Source of the DNA: a virus
DNA: 30,252 nucleotides
Direction: 5' to 3' (one strand)
Virus record (IMG/VR): IMGVR_UViG_3300021959_008041
Coordinates: 1-30,252 of that record
Shown: piece after piece, positions 17,280 through 23,504 of the stretch
How positions within the stretch are numbered: the stretch's first letter is position 1
How the letters are laid out: every line of letters begins with the position of its first letter
Notes under the pieces: model-generated
The model's database searches: none
What the model saw: the letters and a program-made list of their open reading frames with translations, nothing else
What the model was told of the DNA's origin: nothing
Position numbers and translations under genes: made by a program

Positions 17280-18490
17280 TATAAATTGATTGTAACTATT
17301 TTTTGCTCTAAAACATCATTTTGTTTGAGTAATGTTTCGTAGTTGTGAATAATAACATCTTTTTGTCCTAACATTATAACATCTACTTTTTCTTTCCATG
17401 AATATTTTTCTAGGCGGGCTGCTAATTTAGTACACATATCAACCAGTAGCTCAATTCTCATTACATTGTTGAACTCATCGTCCCAGCTATAATCAAATAG
17501 AGATTCGTATAATTTAAATCCATAATTTGTCAATGCTTTATTGATACCTACATTACCATAAACTAAAAATGGCATCATAGCACCTATGGGTTTAAAAGTT
17601 TTTTCTGAATAGAAAAGATTAGAACTCCAATTAGTTTCGCCTGCTATATTAATAAGATATTTAGAGTATAATTTTAAATAAGTAATGTCAAATAAACCAT
17701 AATTAAACAAAAACTTGGTAGTGTCAACATGTAAAGGTAACTTTTTTGACCAAGAAAGTATATCATCATAGTCAATATTGTAATGTTTTTTAGACATTAT
17801 TTGTAATGATGTTTTTGCTATGTAATCTTGTGATAAACTGTAATAATTTTTATATGTATTTTTATGATCTATGAGATAATTAAACATTATTCTATGATCT
17901 CTACAAATTCGACTAAGATGCAAGAATACATTATTAGGATTTTGCTTCAATTTCTTTTTATACATCTGGTCAAAGTATTTCTCAGGATCATTTAATGTAA
18001 ATTTAATTTTCTTATTATATGTTTCTGCTACAAAATCTAAATCTTGTGCCATTGCTACTAAAAAATGGTTATAAGCAATTAGTTTTACATCCGGTTCAAA
18101 TCTAGTTCTAGCTGAATAATTTCTATATTCTTTTGCAATGTCAAGGTTAGCTGTTATAAAAACAAGTTTTGAAAAAGGAATACCATATGCTGATGCACTG
18201 GCACATAATGGAACGTAAAATTGTTGCATGTTCCAGCCTTCGGCGTCAGTTTGAAAAACTATATGATATTCAGGATCGTTTACTAAAGAATGAATTATAT
18301 TATCATTTATATTATCAAAGAAGTGCGGTAAATTAATAGTGATATTTCTAGTGGTCCATGATATGACAAGTAGTTTATCTCGATTAAAGTATTTTCGTAA
18401 TAATTTTTCAGCTATGCAGGCGTCCTCTTCATCTACTACTCGGTAATATGTATTAAATAACTCTATATCTCTAACATATTTGTTAAGCAT
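17279..18490 (-). CDS. SEK-motif glycosyltransferase-like protein (divergent)
   Basis: A 403-residue protein with FYSEKTFKPIGAMMPFLVYG at 293-312, then NYGFKLYESLFDYSWDDE. This matches the C-terminal element of the two genes downstream (SEK...P, GF, D-E) and also the gene at 21316-22290 (FFSEKIWKPI...RPFILLG). GETNWSS just before the motif (284-290) corresponds to ETTFSS in that protein, so those two are the closer pair. The N-terminal 250 residues have no match I can see. It overlaps the upstream gene by 8 bases and the downstream gene by one. A GT-B-type transferase is a reasonable but unproven call. Confidence 0.5.
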   Translation of the reverse strand: MLNKYVRDIELFNTYYRVVDEEDACIAEKLLRKYFNRDKLLVISWTTRNITINLPHFFDNINDNIIHSLVNDPEYHIVFQTDAEGWNMQQFYVPLCASASAYGIPFSKLVFITANLDIAKEYRNYSARTRFEPDVKLIAYNHFLVAMAQDLDFVAETYNKKIKFTLNDPEKYFDQMYKKKLKQNPNNVFLHLSRICRDHRIMFNYLIDHKNTYKNYYSLSQDYIAKTSLQIMSKKHYNIDYDDILSWSKKLPLHVDTTKFLFNYGLFDITYLKLYSKYLINIAGETNWSSNLFYSEKTFKPIGAMMPFLVYGNVGINKALTNYGFKLYESLFDYSWDDEFNNVMRIELLVDMCTKLAARLEKYSWKEKVDVIMLGQKDVIIHNYETLLKQNDVLEQKIVTINL

Positions 18491-18983
18491 ATGATCCTGT
18501 GATTTGTAGTGTGTACCGTGTATCTTTGCCTACGTTAGATGCTGCATGAATAACTCCAGGTTCCCAAAGAACATAATCTCCAGCACTCCAATTTACTATA
18601 CCTTGATTATCAATTTCAAAATAATGCCCAGGTTTCCAATCTTCTAAAAATACTAATGCTCGTATAACATTGTCATATGGCACACTAAAAACTTCTGAAT
18701 ATTTCTCATACTTGTCAATATGCGGAGGCATTACTATCATGCTAGTCATTTTATAAAAGACATAGCCGCACTTAGAAAGATTTAGCATCTTAGAAAGCGG
18801 CTCAACATAGTCAGGCATAGGATTTCTAGAGTCATACATTTCGCCAGATACATTATGATGATACCAGCCCTGCCTTTTCCAGTCTAATCTCTCTACTTCA
18901 GATATAGGCTGTCTAATATATTTGTATTTTTTATAATCATCATTCCAATATACTGGAACAGTTCCTCTAGTCCACACGTTCAA
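18483..18983 (-). CDS. 2OG-Fe(II)-oxygenase-like jelly-roll protein
   Basis: 166 residues. His88-Ile-Asp90 (PPHID) and His146 (GVIHAASN) form the HxD...H iron triad of cupin-fold 2-oxoglutarate oxygenases, and Arg156 (DTRYTLQ) is placed like the 2-oxoglutarate-binding Arg. The order HxD, RALVFLEDW, GDYVLWEPG, H, R is normal for the fold. Likely reaction: hydroxylation or a related oxidation of an unknown substrate. The start is not settled: TTG at 18983 gives 166 residues, while GTG at 18977 has a better-spaced GGA upstream and would remove two residues. The gene overlaps the amidinotransferase gene upstream by 17 bases. A second protein with the same triad is at 29686-30237. Confidence 0.65.
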   Translation of the reverse strand: MNVWTRGTVPVYWNDDYKKYKYIRQPISEVERLDWKRQGWYHHNVSGEMYDSRNPMPDYVEPLSKMLNLSKCGYVFYKMTSMIVMPPHIDKYEKYSEVFSVPYDNVIRALVFLEDWKPGHYFEIDNQGIVNWSAGDYVLWEPGVIHAASNVGKDTRYTLQITGSYA

Positions 18984-19935
18984 GATCCAATGTTACGCAA
19001 TGAAAACCACCACCGAGTGTTCGTTGATGCCGCATTGGTAATAATGCAGAATCTATGCCATATTTTTTCAATTCACGAGCAAGTGGTTTTTGGTGTCGCT
19101 CTATTACAACTAAGTTTTCGTTTACAGAAAATAAATTCATATTAATCCAAACACTTGCGTTACAATAATTTTCATAATAGCCAATATCTACTGGCTCAGG
19201 GCATTGTATGATGTCCCATTTGTTAAATGGTGCAGGTAATACATCTTTTGATTTAATTCTAGATGGATTTACAAGCATTAATCCTTCTCGTAAGAAAGCA
19301 ATAGTTGAATCAATGTGCATATATGAATATACACCTTGTAAGATAGCTACCTTTGCATCTATAATTGATGAAAGATATTGCGCTCCTGAAATGTTGCCTG
19401 AATTTGATAATAGGTACAGTACATCGTCGTTAGAACGCAGGCAGTTAGCCGCATCAAACATTGGAGAGTTAGTGCTTGTTGTAGCAAGTATGTCTGGCGA
19501 GAGAACACAATTTATATCATAACACGCATCCGTGAAAGCACAATCAAGATCGTAGATTGGCAAATCTATATGGTGAGCAAATGCTTTATATTCGCCGCTA
19601 CGTGCTCGTATTGGCATTGGGGTAGCTATAGCTATGTCTTTATGAATAAAAACTGAGTCACGAGGACAATAGTTATAATATTGACAGTCTGTTTCAAACG
19701 GGCGTAGGACTTCTACACCTTCGGTTTCAAGAAATAGACAAAAATTTTCTAAGTCATCGTTAGCTTGATCTATTACCTCTTCAGGATACGGACCAACTTT
19801 TATTTTATCTAGCTCGTCATCACGTAGGTCAGCATAATTTATACATCTTACACTTTTGTCAATATGTGGAATTTTAGCATTTGTTGCTGATCCAACTATT
19901 ACTTTTTTTAATTTAGAATATTCGTTTTTGGTCAT
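18967..19935 (-). CDS. glycine/inosamine-type amidinotransferase (AGAT/StrB family)
   Basis: A 322-residue protein in which all three catalytic positions of the family are readable: Asp161 in FDAANCLR, His207 in MHIDSTIAF and Cys313 in GGGFHCVTLD. These align with Asp254, His303 and Cys407 of human AGAT, and the surrounding blocks (FDAA-, MHIDxT, LGGGFHC) are nearly those of the AGAT/StrB branch rather than arginine deiminases. The enzyme would move the amidino group of arginine to an amine, forming a guanidino compound. It is shorter than StrB1 or AGAT (around 350 or more residues). Its operon also holds a DegT/StrS-type aminotransferase, which could supply an amino-sugar or amino-cyclitol acceptor. 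Start ATG overlaps the upstream stop (ATGA). G+C-richer than the downstream glycosyltransferases. Confidence 0.85.
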   Translation of the reverse strand: MTKNEYSKLKKVIVGSATNAKIPHIDKSVRCINYADLRDDELDKIKVGPYPEEVIDQANDDLENFCLFLETEGVEVLRPFETDCQYYNYCPRDSVFIHKDIAIATPMPIRARSGEYKAFAHHIDLPIYDLDCAFTDACYDINCVLSPDILATTSTNSPMFDAANCLRSNDDVLYLLSNSGNISGAQYLSSIIDAKVAILQGVYSYMHIDSTIAFLREGLMLVNPSRIKSKDVLPAPFNKWDIIQCPEPVDIGYYENYCNASVWINMNLFSVNENLVVIERHQKPLARELKKYGIDSALLPMRHQRTLGGGFHCVTLDLERVD

Positions 19936-20669
19936 ATAATAGGCTCTACATATGGATGATTAAATTTGTAATTGGAATTCCTATGGGAGTGAAATATAAA
20001 ATCTTCTTTTATTTCGTTTACATAATTGTGATAGTGAGTATATTTTTGTTGAATGTTTTGTGTTAAAGGCGTAATAGATTCTGCATAATTTAAATGCCAT
20101 TCTACCGAAGGATGAGGATCAGGAATTTTTCCATCAATGACATACGAGTCTTTTTCTTCAGTATAATCTATTACATAATCTATTGGAGGAAAGTATTTTT
20201 GAAATTTATCAAATACCCAACCGTGTTGTATTAAGTCGCATGGTTCCCAATCGCCTTCAGCTGCTCTAGGAGCAACTATATGATGATTGTGTGTAATATT
20301 GAATAGTTTATTAACACTTATTATAGCAGACATATTAGTCCATTCTATATCATTAGGGTTTACATATTTTTTTATGTATCTCCTATCAAAGTCTCCATTA
20401 CCAAATACGCTACCAATACCACCTATCCTTTTATCTCTAGTTAAAAAATTGTGTCTCCACCAATGAGTCCACAGTACATAAATTTTATCATCTTCAGTAT
20501 AATTATACATACAGTCAGCTATGGTTATCATTCGAGCTATATTTTCATTTGATAACCCTGGTTTACCATAGTTATACCCTTCTCCGTCGTGATTATCTAT
20601 TAATATGTCAGCCCATGTTGGCCAATCGTACATAGTAAAAGAGCATCCAAAGCAAAAAATTCTACCCAT
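19932..20669 (-). CDS. SGNH/GDSL-hydrolase-like protein
   Basis: 245 residues. FCFGCSFTMYDWPTWADIL at 5-23 is a GDSL-like block I with Ser10 as candidate nucleophile. YGKPGLSNENIARM near residue 34 fits the block with the oxyanion-hole Gly and Asn. DPHPSVEWHLNYA near residue 203 supplies the Asp-His pair. The same GCSxT signature occurs in the protein at 13948-14733, so the phage carries two such enzymes, one in each opposed operon. It is placed between the aminotransferase and the amidinotransferase, overlapping by 8 and 4 bases. A role in acyl-group transfer or removal on a sugar product is an inference from context. Confidence 0.6.
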   Translation of the reverse strand: MGRIFCFGCSFTMYDWPTWADILIDNHDGEGYNYGKPGLSNENIARMITIADCMYNYTEDDKIYVLWTHWWRHNFLTRDKRIGGIGSVFGNGDFDRRYIKKYVNPNDIEWTNMSAIISVNKLFNITHNHHIVAPRAAEGDWEPCDLIQHGWVFDKFQKYFPPIDYVIDYTEEKDSYVIDGKIPDPHPSVEWHLNYAESITPLTQNIQQKYTHYHNYVNEIKEDFIFHSHRNSNYKFNHPYVEPII

Positions 20670-21258
20670 TAAACACTTTCATTTTTGATAAGTCGGGATA
20701 GTCACGCCAATCCCAGATGCGTTGTGGAGCATGATGTATAGCCCACGGTAATTTTTCTAATCCTAGTTGTGCTGTTTCAGGCGGCATGTAATAATGGTAA
20801 CCCATAGTGTCAATATCTTGCTCTCTCCATAACATATTAGGATCTCTGCCGTCGTAAGACATTTTCTTTAAATGTCGTGCAGCATCTCTATTATCTGTAA
20901 GTATCATTCCTCCACGTACAAGATTAAGATGTTTCTTATACTGGAATGATATTACTGTATATGTTTTAGGTATGTAACTGTTTTCTCTCCACTGTACAGC
21001 GGCATCTATGATATTGGTACCTATAAGGTAGTAATGCTCCCTCCACGGTATATCATTCCATACAAAGTCTATGTTTAATTTTTTCAATGTCATTGGAATA
21101 GATATATACGTTTGCCTAGGAATAACAAGTTTAGTGTCTTCGCATGTATATCGCAGACAAAGTTCAATGCCGTGTGTGCAAGAATCTACTGCTACACTAT
21201 ACGGGGCACCAAAAAACTTCGCCACGTTTCTTTCAAATAGATTTATAGTATGTTCCAT
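20662..21258 (-). CDS. compact DegT/DnrJ/EryC1/StrS-type PLP aminotransferase
   Basis: Only 198 residues against roughly 370-400 for the family, yet large-domain landmarks are present in order: FFGAPYSVAVDSCTHGIEL (N-terminal phosphate-binding loop region), IPRQTYIS, IIDAA with Asp85 as the PLP-nitrogen Asp, SFQYKK with Lys109 as Schiff-base Lys, RGGMILTDN, and GYHYYMPPETAQLGLEKL. The C-terminal small domain is essentially missing, with a natural stop that overlaps the next gene by 8 bases, so it is shortened rather than obviously broken. StrS-type enzymes aminate keto sugars or keto cyclitols. It is the first gene of the minus-strand operon. No good ribosome site is visible before the ATG. 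Confidence 0.7.
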   Translation of the reverse strand: MEHTINLFERNVAKFFGAPYSVAVDSCTHGIELCLRYTCEDTKLVIPRQTYISIPMTLKKLNIDFVWNDIPWREHYYLIGTNIIDAAVQWRENSYIPKTYTVISFQYKKHLNLVRGGMILTDNRDAARHLKKMSYDGRDPNMLWREQDIDTMGYHYYMPPETAQLGLEKLPWAIHHAPQRIWDWRDYPDLSKMKVFNG

Positions 21259-21263
21259 AAAAA

Positions 21264-21271
21264 TATTTATC
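21264..21271 (-). promoter_or_regulatory. weak late-promoter-like GATAAATA on the minus strand
   Basis: Minus-strand GATAAATA differs from TATAAATA at the first base. It would place the RNA start almost at the ATG of the aminotransferase gene (21258), leaving essentially no leader. It is therefore a weaker candidate than the palindromic motif further upstream. Confidence 0.25.
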
Positions 21272-21283
21272 CCATTAACTGCG

Positions 21284-21298
21284 TATAAATATTTTATA
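21284..21298. promoter_or_regulatory. near-palindromic bidirectional late promoter
   Basis: The sequence TATAAATATTTTATA lies between two divergent operons. On the plus strand it gives exact TATAAATA (21284-21291), followed after about 25 bases by the TTG start at 21316 with its aggaa ribosome site. On the minus strand the same bases give TATAAAAT (21298-21291), upstream of the aminotransferase gene. The arms TATAAA and TTTATA are perfect inverted repeats around TAT. One short element could therefore fire both ways with the T4-type late machinery; the minus-strand half is one mismatch-type variant. Confidence 0.5.
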
Positions 21299-21315
21299 TT
21301 ATAATAGGAACTTAC

Positions 21316-22290
21316 TTGAACCGCAACTATGTGAATTTTATGCCTAGTTTTAATAAAGGCAATAACTGCAATTCAAATAGATATTTAAATGAAGTATTAA
21401 AAATTTTATCTAATCAAATAGGATCTAATGATCTAGTTATACACGACGGATGGGCAACAAAGAAAAATATAGACGATATATTTCATTATTTTAAGAAAAA
21501 AACTCTTAATAATATATATTATGTATCGCTAGTTGATGAATTTAGTTCTAATAAAGATTATGCCTTAAAAAAATTAAGTAAAATTGCAAAAAATGTTAAA
21601 TTAGTAGGTAATACAAATCTTGGCACAGATAGTTATTATTCGTTTTGGTTAGATTATGTTTATACTTACAAAGAACAATACTTATCATTTGATGTAACAC
21701 ATATGCAAGGCAATGTAAAGACTTATATGTGCTTAAATCGAAAACCGCATCACCATAGACAACATTTGTTTCAAAGATTATGTAAAAGGAAATTAAGTAA
21801 GCATGGTCATCTGAGTTTTCATAATCTTTTAAATTTGCCATTAGACATAGTATCTACAAATAGTTTTGAACCTAACGTTAATATAAAAAATGACATAGAT
21901 TCATTAGGACATCCAATGAATTGGCAAACACATTTTTTAAATATTGTTACAGAAACAACCTTTTCATCTGGACCATATGTTTTTTTCAGCGAAAAAATAT
22001 GGAAACCAATAATTGGTCGTAGGCCTTTTATTTTACTAGGAAGAGAATATATGTATAATAGTTTACATCATTACGGTTTTGATACTTTTGATGATATTTT
22101 TGGTACTGGATATAAGACAGATGATTTACACCTGCTTACTGATTGGATAATTAAAGTAATTAAATCTTTAAAAAATATTGATAAAATAGCATTGTATAAA
22201 GAATTACTGCCAAGATTAGAAAAAAATTATAATATTTTTTTAGATATAGCACAAGAAAATAAGAGAAAGAGAGATAATTTATGCAGATAG
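21316..22290 (+). CDS. SEK-motif glycosyltransferase-like protein
   Basis: 324 residues from a TTG start supported by aggaa (21306-21310) five bases upstream. The first in-frame ATG, eight codons later, lacks such a site. ETTFSSGPYVFFSEKIWKPI (SEK at 225-227), then RRPFILLG and HHYGFDTFDDIF, repeats the C-terminal element of the three minus-strand SEK proteins, most closely that at 17279-18490 (GETNWSSNLFYSEKTFKPI). The N-terminal part has LVIHDGWATKKN near residue 40 and TYMCLNRKPHHHRQ near 137; the latter (LNR..R.HR) is a common mid-protein motif in this type of phage protein. First gene of the second plus-strand block, directly after the bidirectional promoter. It overlaps the dehydrogenase gene by 10 bases. 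Confidence 0.55.
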   Translation: MNRNYVNFMPSFNKGNNCNSNRYLNEVLKILSNQIGSNDLVIHDGWATKKNIDDIFHYFKKKTLNNIYYVSLVDEFSSNKDYALKKLSKIAKNVKLVGNTNLGTDSYYSFWLDYVYTYKEQYLSFDVTHMQGNVKTYMCLNRKPHHHRQHLFQRLCKRKLSKHGHLSFHNLLNLPLDIVSTNSFEPNVNIKNDIDSLGHPMNWQTHFLNIVTETTFSSGPYVFFSEKIWKPIIGRRPFILLGREYMYNSLHHYGFDTFDDIFGTGYKTDDLHLLTDWIIKVIKSLKNIDKIALYKELLPRLEKNYNIFLDIAQENKRKRDNLCR

Positions 22291-23504
22291 GATTTATTGG
22301 ACTTGGAAAATTAGGTTTGCCTTGTGCAGAGGTGATAGCTAGTAAGAATCATTTAGTAGAAGGTTATGATGTTGCTACTGTATACTCAAACTCAGTGTTA
22401 GTTACAGATTCAATAGAGCTTGCAGTAAGAAATAAAAAAATTGTATTTGTTGCTGTACCAACACCGCATGATAAAGCATATGATGGAGTTAAACCTACAA
22501 CTAATCTACCACCTAAAGACTTTTCGTATGACATTGTTAAGGAAGTTTTATTAGAAGCTAATAATCATATGGATAAGGATCAGTTGTTAGTTCTTATATC
22601 TACTGTATTACCTGGCACCGTAAGGAGGCAGTTAGAACCTCTTGTAACTAATACTAGATTTGTATACAATCCTTATCTTATTGCTATGGGATCTGTAGCT
22701 TGGGACATGGTTAATCCTGAGATGGTTATGATTGGTACAGAGGACGGTAGGGAAACAGGCGATGCCAGAGAGTTAATTGATTTCTATAAAACTATAATGG
22801 AGAATAATCCACGTTATGAAGTTGGTACTTGGGACGAGTGTGAGTGTATAAAGGTTTTCTATAATACTTTTATTTCTGCAAAACTATCCTTAGTAAATAT
22901 GATGCAAGATGTAGCAGAGCGTCAAGGTAATATTAATGTTGATGTAGTAACTAACGCACTTGCTAAGTCAACTCAACGTATTATGGGTCCGCAATATATG
23001 ACAGCAGGAATGGGCGACGGAGGAGCTTGTCATCCTAGAGATAATATTGCATTACGATATCTAGCACAAAATTTAGAGCTAGGTTATGATATGTTTGAAT
23101 CTATTATGTTAGCAAGAGACATACAAGCAGAGAATCTAGCCAAGTTACTTGTTAAATTAGCTACTGATGACAAAATGGAGTTAATTATTCATGGTAAAGC
23201 ATATAAACCGTCAGTGGGATATACCGAAGGAAGTTATTCTTTATTAGTTGGTTATTTTTGTCAGCAGTTAGGAGTTGAACCAGTGTACGTTGATCTTGAA
23301 ACAGGAGATAATTATCGACCTAATGCTCCATGTGTAATACTATTAGCTCATAATTCTCAAGTAACCTACAAATATATGGATCATATGGATACAGTAAAGT
23401 TATATTGTGATATTCCAAACGGTTCTATTGTAGTAGATCCTTGGAGAAACTATGTTAATGATAAATGTAAAGTAATTCATTACGGTAATACAAGAAATGT
23501 TTGA
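22281..23504 (+). CDS. UDP-glucose/GDP-mannose-type nucleotide-sugar 6-dehydrogenase
   Basis: 407 residues, close to the family's usual 390-450. FIGLGKLGLP at 5-14 is the GxGxxG NAD-binding fold with Asp30 (GYD) after the second strand. VAVPTPHD is the family's V-x-T-P element, STVLPGT near 108 is standard, FYNTFISAKLSLVNMM near 193 is the conserved helix with the active-site Asn/Lys, and Cys250 in GDGGACHPRD is the catalytic Cys. The enzyme oxidises C6 of a nucleotide sugar twice to give a uronic acid donor, using 2 NAD+. UDP-glucose is the most common substrate, but GDP-mannose or UDP-HexNAc cannot be excluded. It follows one glycosyltransferase-like gene and precedes another, consistent with making a donor for them. 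Confidence 0.88.
   Translation: MQIGFIGLGKLGLPCAEVIASKNHLVEGYDVATVYSNSVLVTDSIELAVRNKKIVFVAVPTPHDKAYDGVKPTTNLPPKDFSYDIVKEVLLEANNHMDKDQLLVLISTVLPGTVRRQLEPLVTNTRFVYNPYLIAMGSVAWDMVNPEMVMIGTEDGRETGDARELIDFYKTIMENNPRYEVGTWDECECIKVFYNTFISAKLSLVNMMQDVAERQGNINVDVVTNALAKSTQRIMGPQYMTAGMGDGGACHPRDNIALRYLAQNLELGYDMFESIMLARDIQAENLAKLLVKLATDDKMELIIHGKAYKPSVGYTEGSYSLLVGYFCQQLGVEPVYVDLETGDNYRPNAPCVILLAHNSQVTYKYMDHMDTVKLYCDIPNGSIVVDPWRNYVNDKCKVIHYGNTRNV

Noticed and set aside
19208-19522. 104-codon open frame on the plus strand within the amidinotransferase gene
   Set aside because: The opposite strand carries the amidinotransferase with its whole catalytic triad; this frame is a shadow with no recognisable motif or neighbour on its strand.
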